A stretch of DNA of 38,047 bases, from positions 1 through 38,047 of the IMG/VR virus record IMGVR_UViG_3300042486_000812. One strand, 5' to 3'. The position numbers were made by a program, and so were the translations under genes. Shown here one piece after another: positions 14,579-22,825 of this stretch (positions are counted from its first letter, which is position 1; the number at the start of each line of letters is the position of its first letter). Under the pieces are notes generated by a model, which was not told the origin of the DNA, did no database searches, and saw nothing but the letters and a program-made list of their open reading frames with translations. The DNA is from a virus.

Positions 14579-16447
14579 TTAGGGCTTTTTGCCGTAAACG
14601 AAGGACTGGGCGCGGCGGACAGCGAAGTCCACGTCTTGCATGCAGACGATGCGGAGACGGCCTTTGGTGCTGTTCGAGTAGGGGTCCACGGTGATTTCGA
14701 GGCCACCCCAGAGGCCGATGATGAAATCAGCGAAGTTGCCGAAGAACACATCGCCAGAGGTGATCTGGTTGGTGATCTCGGTGCGGTAGCCGTTCATCGT
14801 GCCGTTTTCCCAGATGGTGCCGCCGTTGGTGGAGCCGGTTGGGAATTTGAGCGCGGTCTTTGCCATGCCGCGTGTCGATGGGTTGGCAACGAATGCCATG
14901 CTGGCGACATCGGTGTTTTGAGCACTGACGAGGCTTTCCATTGCCACGAGTTCCGCGAAGGTTGGCTGAACTGCGACGAAGGACTGCGAGAGGACGCCAG
15001 CGGCGGATTTGATTCCGGTCGGGGCGTTGCTGAGTCCGGTGCCGTAGAAGGCTGCGGAGTCGATGGTGAGTGCCAAGCCTTGGGCGAGGTCGTTACGAAG
15101 CAGGGCTTCGACGGACAGCGAGGGCTGCATCAACATGCGGCGGGTGATTTCGCCGAAGTTGGCAACGGTGCGAGGACGGAGCGAGACGAGGCCGAAATCG
15201 ATGTCGGATTTGTTCGCATCGTCGTCTTCGCCGATCCAGTAGCCAGTGCCGAATGTGGTTTGTTTGGGCATGTCCACATTGCCGACGAGGCCAGCCAGCT
15301 CAGTGCCGAGGTTCATGATGACCGCTTTGTTGCGGAGGACATCGATGAACGAGGAGGCGAGGAGGTTGGTCTGCACGGTGTTGTTGCCTGTGCCGGTGTA
15401 TCCACTGCCGGATTTGCCGGAAACGGTTGCTGTGCCGCGTTGGCCGTAGCCTGCGGTGAGGACATCCACGGGAATCATGGTGCCTTTGACGTTGCGGTGG
15501 GCAACTTGTCCGGCTGCTGCTTCGCAGGCTTCCAACTCAAAAGCGGCGTCTTGACGAGCCTTTTTGTCGGTGGGTTCTGCGGCGAGGGCGCGGATGAGTT
15601 TTACGAAGCTGAAGCTACCAGCTTCGCGTTCGTTGAGGCCGATGGGCGCGTGACCTTCGCGGACTTGGGCGCTGCGCTTGTCTTTCTCAGCGAGGGCGGC
15701 GGCTTGGAAGTCGACCAGGTTGCCACCGTCACGCACGATTTGTGCGGCGAGGGCGGGCATTCCGTATTTGTCGCCTGCTTCGAGGATCGAGCGGGTGCGG
15801 TCTTGCTCGCTTTTGATGGCGGCGTTGCGCTCGGCGACGATGTTGATCTCCGGGGCCGCCGGTGCGGGCGCTTGTGGCGCGGGTGTAGGTGTGTCTTGCA
15901 TGGGATTTGGTTGATTTGTGCCGTTGCCGATTGGCTCTGGCGGGTTGATAAGGCTGCGGCCCACTCCGACAGAGGTGTCGGCTGGGATGGTGACGATGCT
16001 GATCTCGTAGGGTTCCCATCGTGTGACGGTGTAGACATCGAGGGCTTCGCGTTCTTCGGTCAACTTGACCTCGCGGATGCGGTAGCCGACTGAGACTTTC
16101 GTGAGGATTCCGTCCTGCACATCTTGCCACGCTTCTTCGGCGCATTCGGATTTGCCGAAGCGCACCAGCGCACGGCCCATCCCGTCTGCATCGATGCGGG
16201 CGGTCTCGACGACTCCGAGCACTTCGGATGCGTCATGGTTGAACAAAAGATTGGCGCGGTCGTTGAGCCGCGAGAGGTCGCAGGCTTCTGGCGAGTGATC
16301 GAGGACTTCGACCATGCCGGGCCAACGCTCGATTTCGGCGTTGCTCGAAAAAGCCAGCTCCACCGTGCGCGACTCTGCGCTGATCGTGCCGATGGTCATC
16401 ACGCGACGCATCGGCTGGTTGAAAAGTTCTTTGGCGGCGGGCTTCAT
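14579..16447 (-). CDS. Fused prohead protease-major capsid protein (HK97 fold)
   Basis: 622 aa from the ATG at 16445-16447; the frame is open upstream to 16531, but that part lies in the dispersed repeat just below the terminator hairpin. The first part (about 1-180) is a prohead protease with His71 in LLFNHDASEVLG and Ser119 in LTKVSVGYRI. A Pro/Ala-rich linker (PTPAPQAPAPAAP, about 200) leads to a scaffold-like helical region and the HK97-type capsid domain with QTNLLASSFIDVLRNKAVIM, EITRRMLMQPSLSVEALLRN and SAAFYGTGLSNAPTGI. It ends in the typical LRIVCMQDVDFAVRRAQSF. The protease must cut itself off the capsid during maturation. Confidence 0.93.
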   Translation of the reverse strand: MKPAAKELFNQPMRRVMTIGTISAESRTVELAFSSNAEIERWPGMVEVLDHSPEACDLSRLNDRANLLFNHDASEVLGVVETARIDADGMGRALVRFGKSECAEEAWQDVQDGILTKVSVGYRIREVKLTEEREALDVYTVTRWEPYEISIVTIPADTSVGVGRSLINPPEPIGNGTNQPNPMQDTPTPAPQAPAPAAPEINIVAERNAAIKSEQDRTRSILEAGDKYGMPALAAQIVRDGGNLVDFQAAALAEKDKRSAQVREGHAPIGLNEREAGSFSFVKLIRALAAEPTDKKARQDAAFELEACEAAAGQVAHRNVKGTMIPVDVLTAGYGQRGTATVSGKSGSGYTGTGNNTVQTNLLASSFIDVLRNKAVIMNLGTELAGLVGNVDMPKQTTFGTGYWIGEDDDANKSDIDFGLVSLRPRTVANFGEITRRMLMQPSLSVEALLRNDLAQGLALTIDSAAFYGTGLSNAPTGIKSAAGVLSQSFVAVQPTFAELVAMESLVSAQNTDVASMAFVANPSTRGMAKTALKFPTGSTNGGTIWENGTMNGYRTEITNQITSGDVFFGNFADFIIGLWGGLEITVDPYSNSTKGRLRIVCMQDVDFAVRRAQSFVYGKKP

Positions 16448-16479
16448 GTGTGCGCGAATTTTGCCACTGGGTGTCGGCC

Positions 16480-16499
16480 TGTCTTCTGCGGGGCGTTCC
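16480..16499. repeat. Dispersed boundary element, copy 3 (fibre cassette / capsid)
   Basis: TGTCTTCTGCGGGGCGTTCC, in the gap between the beta-helix fibre gene and the capsid gene. It shares its core and orientation with copies 1, 2, 4 and 5 and carries the CG variant of copy 4. The CCGGAGGACACAGAGG/CCACGGAGACAC array follows at 16511-16540. Confidence 0.82.
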
Positions 16500-16510
16500 G
16501 TTGGATTGAC

Positions 16511-16540
16511 CCCGGAGGACACAGAGGCCACGGAGACACA
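16511..16540. repeat. CACGGAG-type repeat array (before capsid gene)
   Basis: CCCGGAGGACACAGAGGCCACGGAGACACA-like units, the same family as 11094-11121 and 20081-20100. It directly abuts the A/T run of the terminator at 16540-16574. Confidence 0.7.
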
Positions 16541-16574
16541 AAAAAACCCGGCGTGGGTTTTGGCCCACGCCGGG
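16540..16574 (-). terminator. Strong minus-strand intrinsic terminator after the fibre cassette
   Basis: A perfect 11-bp stem CCCGGCGTGGG (16547-16557) / CCCACGCCGGG (16564-16574) with a 6-base loop. On the minus strand it is followed by seven T (16540-16546). This should end the transcript of the terminase-portal-fibre genes 18 bases after the beta-helix stop, so the capsid gene needs read-through or its own promoter. Confidence 0.9.
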
Positions 16575-16591
16575 ATAACCTATGAACCAAC

Positions 16592-18400
16592 TTACGAGAG
16601 TGCTGCGGCGAGTTGAGCGCCGGTCGTTGAGACTGTGCTTTGATTTTTTGCGCGTTCGCCGATGGAGCCGGTGATCGTCAGCTCGGTGGTCGGCTTTTCC
16701 CAGACCGCTGATGCGATTTCCGATTCTGTCGGGATGTCGCCGGTTGCTGCTGGCGATGCTGGCAAGTTGTCCGTCTTGGCTTTGATTGCCGTGATGTCGG
16801 AGGTCGGAATGTTGGCTGCGGTCGCTCGGCTGGAGATTGAGGCATCCACTCGCCCAAGCTCCACGGATAGCTCAGTTCTGACCTGTGACGCTATAGCCGA
16901 GGCCGAAGGCACGCTTGGCGCGTTGGTCAAAGTATCGACCGTTCCGCCCGTTACGGTGCGGCTGCTATGGCTCCAAACATCTGCGGCGGTAATTCCCGCG
17001 CCTGCTGTAAGCGTCCTGCTTCCTGCTGCCCAAACTGCCGAGGCGTTTTCTGCTGCGGTTGGACCGCTGGCGCTGGTGAGTGTGCGTGTTGCCGCGCCCC
17101 ATACTGCTGTTGCCACGGCAGCGGGATCGAGGACGGCTGTGCCGGTGGTCTGCATCGTCGCGCCTGTGCCTGCGGTTGCGCTGTGCGTGGAAGGGACGGT
17201 GAATGTCACCGATGTGTCGTTCACGACGGAGGCGATGGTGTAGGTGCTATTCCATTCGGCGTTTGATGCGCCTGTCACGGTGATTTGGTCACCGACGACG
17301 AGTGGGTAGCTGTAGGCCAGCGTTGCCGTGGCAGTCGTGCCAGAGCGCGTAGCCGTGAACGGCATCGAGGGCCCATAGTTGACCGAGAGCGCAACAGATC
17401 CGCGAGCGGGGACGGTGAGGCGTCCGGTGAGGTTGCCCGATGCGTAGCTCACACCGCTTCGCACATCGGTCGGATTGGCTTGGCCGAGGTTGTTGTCGGC
17501 GGTGTAGTAGCGCACATAGCTGTTGGCATTGATCCCGTCGAGCGCGTGTTGTATGTAGGCGTTTGTTGGAGATGTATTTAGAATCCAGCGTGAGGAGTTT
17601 ACAGCTTGGAATCCATTGGGAGAGCTAATGAGCGTGCCGCTAATGCGAGCGACTCCGGCAGATGTTACGCCATTTGCTCCATTAGAAGCAGTGATTACGC
17701 AATTTATGAGAGTCAACTGGCCTGTTCCATTATTTATTGCAACTGCGGACGCTCCTGCATTGATTGTGCAATTTGAGCAAGTGACACTACCTGTTGAAGT
17801 TGAAGAGATTGCCGGACCAGTGCTTACGGATGCTCCGTTCAAAACTCCGCCCGATACGATGATGTTACCAGCTCCAAAGTTTCCTACTGCGTAACTTGTG
17901 TTTTGGCCTGCGGTCATTGTGCAGGTATTAAATGTTAGAGTTCCCGTAGAGACGTTTTGAATTGGGAATGCCCCACCAGACGAGCCGTTGGCAGCAACAA
18001 CACAATTATCAAAAGTAATATTTCCTGTTGAGGTGTTTCTGATATTGACAATATTCCCTCCTTGATTTCCCTGAACAGTGCAGCCGTTGATATTTAGGGT
18101 GGAAGTGCCAGTATTATTTACAGTGCCGCCTGTAGAGCTTGCAGTTATCAACGCTACATTCAGAGTGTAAGCGCCTTCTGCATTAAAACTCCCTCCTGCT
18201 GCTGCTGAGGTGCCACCACCGACAAAAGATGCGGTGATTGCCGCATTTGTGATAAGCGCGACATTGACATTAGTGTCTATAGTTATGGTGAAATTGTTGC
18301 AATAAACATTGTGCCCTTCCCCATTCGGAGGCACTGAGCCGCCTGCCCATGTTGCTCCGTTTGACCAGTTTCCCGATGCGATTGCGCGATAGTTAGCCAT
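16592..18400 (-). CDS. Beta-helix tailspike-like protein
   Basis: 602 aa. The N-terminus (YRAIASGNWSNGATWAGGSV and PPNGEG) is a common start in phage and bacterial beta-helix proteins. Residues about 50-280 are a Ser/Thr/Asn/Gly-rich region with regular STGxxTFxNC and GxLTxxNC repeats. This is typical of a right-handed parallel beta-helix (tailspike or adhesin). A short beta-sandwich with TATATLAYSYPLVVGDQITV follows. The C-terminal 180 residues have four AVWxxxxRTLT-type repeats (about 425-500), a SSRATAANIPTSDITAIKAK linker and a helical end. The stretch encoding the beta-helix is visibly more A+T-rich than its neighbours. It is probably a receptor-binding or polysaccharide-binding fibre. 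No catalytic residues are recognised. Confidence 0.75.
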   Translation of the reverse strand: MANYRAIASGNWSNGATWAGGSVPPNGEGHNVYCNNFTITIDTNVNVALITNAAITASFVGGGTSAAAGGSFNAEGAYTLNVALITASSTGGTVNNTGTSTLNINGCTVQGNQGGNIVNIRNTSTGNITFDNCVVAANGSSGGAFPIQNVSTGTLTFNTCTMTAGQNTSYAVGNFGAGNIIVSGGVLNGASVSTGPAISSTSTGSVTCSNCTINAGASAVAINNGTGQLTLINCVITASNGANGVTSAGVARISGTLISSPNGFQAVNSSRWILNTSPTNAYIQHALDGINANSYVRYYTADNNLGQANPTDVRSGVSYASGNLTGRLTVPARGSVALSVNYGPSMPFTATRSGTTATATLAYSYPLVVGDQITVTGASNAEWNSTYTIASVVNDTSVTFTVPSTHSATAGTGATMQTTGTAVLDPAAVATAVWGAATRTLTSASGPTAAENASAVWAAGSRTLTAGAGITAADVWSHSSRTVTGGTVDTLTNAPSVPSASAIASQVRTELSVELGRVDASISSRATAANIPTSDITAIKAKTDNLPASPAATGDIPTESEIASAVWEKPTTELTITGSIGERAKNQSTVSTTGAQLAAALS

Positions 18401-18402
18401 TT

Positions 18403-18684
18403 TTAAAGACCTTTCGAGATGATGAATTTTTGAAGTGCTGCCGAGATTTCAGCGACGGCGGTGAGTGTGGCGGCGTCGGAGCCGGAGAGGGAGCCGAGGG
18501 CAATGTTGACGGACTGCTCTTGCGCCTGCTCGACTTCATCGCCTTCAATTCGGGTCGGAATGAAACGGGCTGCAATGGATGCATCGCTGGAGCCGTCTGG
18601 TAGATACTTCCCGTTTATGGCGAGATTGAGCGAAAAACGGTCGAAGAACTTTTCGCCGATAACGATTGGGTTGGTGGCTTTCAT
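18403..18684 (-). CDS. Small protein of the fibre cassette, unknown
   Basis: 93 aa, from ATG at 18682-18684 just downstream of the preceding gene. It reads KATNPIVIGEKFFDRFSLNL, then GKYLPDGSSDASIAARF and a helical Ser/Ala-rich end. It ends two bases before the beta-helix gene. A mixed beta-strand protein; similar small proteins are found between phage fibre genes. Possibly a fibre-associated or oligomerisation subunit. Function unknown. Confidence 0.65.
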   Translation of the reverse strand: MKATNPIVIGEKFFDRFSLNLAINGKYLPDGSSDASIAARFIPTRIEGDEVEQAQEQSVNIALGSLSGSDAATLTAVAEISAALQKFIISKGL

Positions 18685-18695
18685 GGTTTTGATTT

Positions 18696-19091
18696 TTAAG
18701 CAAATTGGAGTTGGGTTTTGTTTGACCACGCTCCGGTGGCGGATTGCTCCGAGACGACATCGCCTGCGGAGTTGGTGGAAATTTTGTAGATGGTCCAGGC
18801 GGGGGAGTCGTCTGGTTCGCCGGTTGCGGGGTAGTCGTCCCACTCCAGGCGTCCTGAATAGGCGTCGTATCCGATTACGGCGGAGAGATGCTGGTATAGG
18901 CTGGGGTCTCTTGGGTTAATCGCCCGGAGTTCTTCCCTTGTTGGAAGTGCGAGCTGGATTATGCCTGTGCTGTCGCGGCTATAGATTTTTTTGTCGGCCA
19001 AATTTACGGCGACTTCGCCAAAAGAAAGATCCGCCGTGCTGGGGATGCGACCCGGCACGGTGGATTTTTTGGGCTTAATTGGAACTGGCAT
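18696..19091 (-). CDS. Fibre-cassette protein with Mtd-N-like domain
   Basis: 131 aa from the ATG at 19089-19091 (MPVPIKPKK). The first 45 residues fit the Mtd N-terminal domain pattern: VPGRIPSTADLSFGEVAVN, LADKKIYSRDSTGIIQL. The rest is polar with IGYDAYSGRLEWDDYPATGE and DSPAWTIYKI. This domain usually attaches receptor-binding proteins to the virion. The protein is short, so it may be an adaptor between the virion and a longer fibre. Confidence 0.65.
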   Translation of the reverse strand: MPVPIKPKKSTVPGRIPSTADLSFGEVAVNLADKKIYSRDSTGIIQLALPTREELRAINPRDPSLYQHLSAVIGYDAYSGRLEWDDYPATGEPDDSPAWTIYKISTNSAGDVVSEQSATGAWSNKTQLQFA

Positions 19092-19170
19092 GAGTATGGA
19101 CTCGTAAGAATTTGAAAGGCCGGTCGTCATGTATGGACACGAGGTTGACCGGCCCCATTGGGCCGTTTGC

Positions 19171-19974
19171 TTAGAACGTGCCGCCGTCGATCTCGGTTTC
19201 GAGCGCGAGGATGCGGGCTTCGACGGAATCGATGTCGCTCTCTGCGGTCGTGACACGATTTGTCAGGGAAGTGGCAGCAGACTCGATCGAATCGATGTCG
19301 CTCTCGGCTGTGGACACACGGCCAGAGAGTGCGGTTGCTGCGCTCTCGGCTGATGTGACACGTCCGGCGAGTGTGGTGGCTGCGGATTCGATGTTTCCGG
19401 CGCGGGATTCGAGAGCGTCGATGTCTCCCTCTGCGGTGGTGACACGACCAGAAAGCGCTGTAGCTGCTGTCTCGATGTCCGAGATGTCGGAAGCGAGAGC
19501 GGCCTCGGCTGCTGTGGCGCGGGCGATCTCGTCTTGCAGGCCGGTGGAGGCGCTGGAAGCGAGGCTGGTGATTGCTCCGTTGAGGTTTGAGTCTGCGGCC
19601 TGGAAGGCTGTGACCACTTCCGACAGCGAATCAAGCGAGCCGGGAGTGACATTGCTGAGGACATTATCAATGCGAGTGCCGAGAGCGGCCTCTGCTGCAA
19701 GAGCGCGTGTCTCTTCGGCATCGATGGCGGAATTAAGATCGTTATCCGCTGCGATGCGTGCATCCCGCTCTGTGGCGACGATGCCGTCGGCGTAGTTTTT
19801 GGAAGCGTTGCCGCCGATGCCGAGAATGTCGGTGGCGTTGCCTTGGGCGTCGGCGCCTTTGCCGTAGTAGAGGATGCCATCAACTTCGTTGAAGGCGAGT
19901 TCTGAGGAGCGGAGAACTCCCGGTGCTCCGGCGGAACCGGATTGGCGGCGGCGAATGCGAATTGGGACAGACAT
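19171..19974 (-). CDS. Coiled-coil fibre protein with Mtd-N-like domain
   Basis: 267 aa. Residues 1-45 match the Mtd-N pattern (PIRIRRRQSGSAGAPGVLRS then ELAFNEVDGILYYGKGA). The remaining 200 residues are a near-perfect heptad coiled coil made from the recurring unit SAATxLxxRVTTAExDIDSI. There are at least six units between about residues 150 and 260, with the DNA repeated too. This forms a long trimeric rod, typical of phage head fibres or side tail fibres. The C-terminus stops just after the coil (EIDGGTF), without a knob, so the knob may be provided by another protein. Confidence 0.78.
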   Translation of the reverse strand: MSVPIRIRRRQSGSAGAPGVLRSSELAFNEVDGILYYGKGADAQGNATDILGIGGNASKNYADGIVATERDARIAADNDLNSAIDAEETRALAAEAALGTRIDNVLSNVTPGSLDSLSEVVTAFQAADSNLNGAITSLASSASTGLQDEIARATAAEAALASDISDIETAATALSGRVTTAEGDIDALESRAGNIESAATTLAGRVTSAESAATALSGRVSTAESDIDSIESAATSLTNRVTTAESDIDSVEARILALETEIDGGTF

Positions 19975-20048
19975 GATTTTTTGTGTGGTGGTGGTTGTGG
20001 TTGCGGTGTCCGTGGTGGACGGGCGTTATTTTGCCGCTGCGAAAATCC

Positions 20049-20069
20049 GTGTCTTCTGCGGGGCGTTCC
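20049..20069. repeat. Dispersed boundary element, copy 4 (between two fibre genes)
   Basis: GTGTCTTCTGCGGGGCGTTCC, in the 227-base gap (19975-20201) between the coiled-coil and collagen-like genes. It shares the 15-base core with the other four copies. A CACGGAG array follows at 20081-20100, and a GCCCAAG-cgtc-CTTGGGC hairpin lies at 20123-20140. Confidence 0.85.
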
Positions 20070-20080
20070 GTGCGTTTTTC

Positions 20081-20100
20081 ACCACGGAGAGCACGGAGGG
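20081..20100. repeat. CACGGAG-type repeat array (fibre cassette)
   Basis: ACCACGGAGAGCACGGAGGG, two units of the same repeat found at 11094-11121 and 16511-16540. It is about 11 bases after boundary-element copy 4. Confidence 0.7.
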
Positions 20101-20201
20101 GGAGAGGAGGAGAGAACCCTACGCCCAAGCGTCCTTGGGCCTCATCTGTTGATTCAGACTGTCAAGTTGCGCATGGCAGGCCAGAGGCGTGACGGGAAGT
20201 T

Positions 20202-20951
20202 TTAGAAGAAACCTGCGTCGATCTCGCTGGTGGATACCACGCCAGCCACATATTCGACGGTGGTGCGGTTGTCCCATGCGACACGGGCGGCGACGCCGCG
20301 GGCGATGAGTTCGCCGCTGGGCGTGAAGATGCTGCGGGTGATGGTCCAGAGATTCAAATCCGTGCCGGTGCCTGCGCTGGCGCGTCCGATCCAGTGGGTG
20401 AGGTGATCGTCGGAGACATCAGAGAGGAAGGAGATGGAGCCATACACAAAGGCGGGGCCTCGCTCGCCTGCGGGTCCAGGCTCTCCGCGCTGGCCCTCGG
20501 CTTGGAGCGGGATGCCGAAATTCAAGATCGCATTTTCCTGCGTGCCGACATTAGCCACGACAGGCTGCGAGCCTGCGGGTAGGGTGTAGACGGTGCCGAC
20601 TGCGATGGTCGAGGAGAGTCCACGGGGCAGGGTGAAATTTAAGACGGCGTTTTGCGTTGTGCCGACATTGGAAACGCTGGCGTTTTGGTCGCCTGCCACG
20701 GTCTGCACGGCGCCGATGGCGAGCGTGCCAGCGGGGCCTTGCGCTCCGAGGGGGATGCCGAAATTCAAGACGGCATTTTCTGGGCTTCCTGCATTCGTGA
20801 TCGTTGGAGCTGAACCTGTGGGGAGTTGGGTGATCGTGCCGATGGTGAGCGTTCCGGCTGGGCCTTGAGCGCCTGCGCCGATGGGCATCACGATGCCGGG
20901 GCTTACGATGACTTGCGGCTTTGGGAAAATGGTGAGGTCTACGGCGGCCAT
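20202..20951 (-). CDS. Collagen-like structural fibre protein
   Basis: 249 aa. It has three tandem repeats of about 45 residues (about 25-155), each with AQGPAGTL(T/A)IG or similar, a VxNVGTxxNAVLNFxxP strand pair and a closing GIPLGAQ-like turn. A collagen-like GxxGEPGPAGERGPAF follows (about 158-175). The last 75 residues form a small globular domain ending VVSTSEIDAGFF. This arrangement is typical of phage structural fibres and decoration proteins. It sits in the cassette between portal and capsid. Confidence 0.78.
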   Translation of the reverse strand: MAAVDLTIFPKPQVIVSPGIVMPIGAGAQGPAGTLTIGTITQLPTGSAPTITNAGSPENAVLNFGIPLGAQGPAGTLAIGAVQTVAGDQNASVSNVGTTQNAVLNFTLPRGLSSTIAVGTVYTLPAGSQPVVANVGTQENAILNFGIPLQAEGQRGEPGPAGERGPAFVYGSISFLSDVSDDHLTHWIGRASAGTGTDLNLWTITRSIFTPSGELIARGVAARVAWDNRTTVEYVAGVVSTSEIDAGFF

Positions 20952-20955
20952 GGTT

Positions 20956-21300
20956 TTATCGGGAGATGTTGCGGGTAATGAAGGCGATGCCTTCCAGTAA
21001 TTTCCGGGTAGTGCCTTCTTGGTCGGTGATGAAAATGTCGTATCGGGCGCGGCTCACTGGCAGGGCGCGTGTCACCTCGTCGCTGAGAACGAAGCGGATT
21101 TTGCCGTTTGTGCGTGGCAGGAGGAAAGTGATCTCGAAAGACGCGAGTAAAGGTTTGTCCCAATCCTCGCGGAGTTGACCGACTGCGGTGAAGCCAGCCA
21201 AGTTGATCGGCTGGGCGTTTGGTTCGCTGGATTGCCTGATGGTCGTTTCAAAAAAGAACGATTCGCCGGCGGGAATGGTGATGTCGAAATTCTGGCTCAT
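20956..21300 (-). CDS. Small beta-rich virion protein (BppU-like domain)
   Basis: 114 aa, starting at the ATG (21298-21300) that overlaps the portal stop in ATGA. The sequence FDITIPAGESFFFETTIRQS, PINLAGFTAVGQLREDWD, GKIRFVLSDEVTRALPVSR and YDIFITDQEGTTRKLLEG follows the pattern of the small BppU-type beta-sandwich domain often coded with phage fibres. It is probably a fibre-attachment or decoration module. Coupling to the portal gene suggests it is a virion protein. Confidence 0.65.
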   Translation of the reverse strand: MSQNFDITIPAGESFFFETTIRQSSEPNAQPINLAGFTAVGQLREDWDKPLLASFEITFLLPRTNGKIRFVLSDEVTRALPVSRARYDIFITDQEGTTRKLLEGIAFITRNISR

Positions 21301-22823
21301 GGCTGGGGGTCGGGCTGTGCCACGGGGGCGGCTGCGCCTGCTGGGACGAGCGGCACGATGCCGCGCTTTTTGAGTTCGACTTCCTCGCGCTCGATCTCGC
21401 TCCACACGTCTTCGGGGTCTCGGTTGCTGGTTTCCCGGATGATCTCGCTGCGGGATTTGAGCTTTTGCGAGATGGCTTTTTCGTTTGCCGCCATTTCTGC
21501 GGATGGGTCGATCCATGCCCAGCGGCGTCCGGTGAAGGCGACTTGTTTGTATTTTTCGAGGCGGTCGAATTTCAGCGGCTTGCCAGCGATGAGGATTTTG
21601 TTGGCGAGGAGTGAACGCTCAAGCCATGCCTCGTAGATCGGCATGACGAAGCCGCTGATGAGCCATTCTTGCAGGCCCTTCCAGACTTCGCGCTCGTCGA
21701 GTGCGCCTTGGCGGATCGATGAGAAATTGACGCTCGTGAGGTCGCTGGCGAGATTGTTGTAGCTCACGCCGAGGCCGGATGAAATCGAGCGGAGCATGGC
21801 TTTGCAAAATGGGTCGAATGCTTGGTCGGGAAATTGCGGCGTGTAGGGGATGAACTCGCGGTTCCCGATGTCCTCGAACTTTCCGGGTTCGGCGTCCATT
21901 TCGAGGATGTCGTCGCTGTCGCCATCGAGGTTTCTGAAGAAGCCCATCTTGCTGGCGCTCACACGGGCGTTGACCACGGCGGCGTCCTCGAAGCCTGCCA
22001 ACATGCGCATGCGCCAGAGGGCGGTTCGCGCCCACGGGAGGCCGCGCTTTTGGCCGACTCGCTCCGGGAGGAAGCGATGAATGACCTGATCGGCGGGCAC
22101 TCGCTGGAAGCTTTCGCCGTTATAGTTCACATACCCCATCATTTGCTCGTCGTAGTTGCGGAAATGGTAGGCGACCGGGCGACCGTTCGGGTTAAACTCG
22201 ATGCCGTGACGAATCACATTTCCGTTGTTCAGCTTTTCCCACTTCGTGGGGTTGAGCAAAACGGGGTCGATGAACTGCACGGCAAAGCCCCACTTGTTCA
22301 GGTCTTCGCCATACTTTTTGATGCAGATGACCTCGCCATCCATCGCGGCGGTGGTCACTGCGAGGCGTTCGCCATCGGCGCGGGAGAGTTGGCCGGTGAT
22401 GTCGTAGTTGCCGCGTTTGCTCCAATCGGCGAAGGCGTCCTCGATGGCGCTGCTGGCCACGGTGTCCATCGTGCCGCTTGGGTCGCGGATTTGGGCGTTG
22501 AAGGTGAAGCCTGTCGGGCCTGCGATGTTGTCGCGGGCCATTTGAAGGAATTTTTTCAGGTGATCGTTGTTTTCTGCCTGCTCACGGGAGCGGGCGACGA
22601 TGCGGCTCCAATATTGAAAAATCCATGCGTCAATCGTGGTCGGTGTGCCTGCCCATGTGGATTCCAACCTGCCTGCGCCTGCGGATTGCGGCATGCCTGC
22701 GGTGGCGAAACTGCCGATGGTGTCGGAAAGAATGGACCGCGCCGACCAGAGTTTCGGCTGGTCGACGCGGCTTGGCGCGGGCGTCTTCGTGGTGGTGCGG
22801 GAAAAAAAGTCGAGGAGGCCCAT
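21297..22823 (-). CDS. Portal protein, lambda family
   Basis: 508 aa. Characteristic lambda-type portal blocks are visible: SARSILSDTIGSFA, the WSRIVARSREQAENN block, RDNIAGPTGFTFNAQ, and the region with RVGQKRGLPWARTAL and FEDAAVVNARVSASKMGFF. The latter is followed by QFPDQAFDPFCKAMLRSISS and LTSVNFSSIRQGALDEREVW. The C-terminus is Pro/Ala-rich. It forms the dodecameric ring at one capsid vertex, through which the terminase packages DNA. It is directly downstream of the joining protein, as with lambda W-B. Confidence 0.95.
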   Translation of the reverse strand: MGLLDFFSRTTTKTPAPSRVDQPKLWSARSILSDTIGSFATAGMPQSAGAGRLESTWAGTPTTIDAWIFQYWSRIVARSREQAENNDHLKKFLQMARDNIAGPTGFTFNAQIRDPSGTMDTVASSAIEDAFADWSKRGNYDITGQLSRADGERLAVTTAAMDGEVICIKKYGEDLNKWGFAVQFIDPVLLNPTKWEKLNNGNVIRHGIEFNPNGRPVAYHFRNYDEQMMGYVNYNGESFQRVPADQVIHRFLPERVGQKRGLPWARTALWRMRMLAGFEDAAVVNARVSASKMGFFRNLDGDSDDILEMDAEPGKFEDIGNREFIPYTPQFPDQAFDPFCKAMLRSISSGLGVSYNNLASDLTSVNFSSIRQGALDEREVWKGLQEWLISGFVMPIYEAWLERSLLANKILIAGKPLKFDRLEKYKQVAFTGRRWAWIDPSAEMAANEKAISQKLKSRSEIIRETSNRDPEDVWSEIEREEVELKKRGIVPLVPAGAAAPVAQPDPQP

Positions 22824-22825
22824 GG

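Noticed and set aside
12024-16093. Long plus-strand open frames opposite the connector, lysis and capsid genes (up to 485 codons)
   Set aside because: They are exact antisense shadows of well-identified minus-strand genes, with no family patterns and no ribosome-binding sites.
20123-20140. GCCCAAG/CTTGGGC hairpin as a terminator
   Set aside because: The 7-bp stem is not followed by a T run on either strand.
16592-21300. Diversity-generating retroelement, suggested by Mtd-N-like proteins
   Set aside because: No reverse transcriptase gene and no template/variable repeat pair with A-specific differences is visible in the complete circle.
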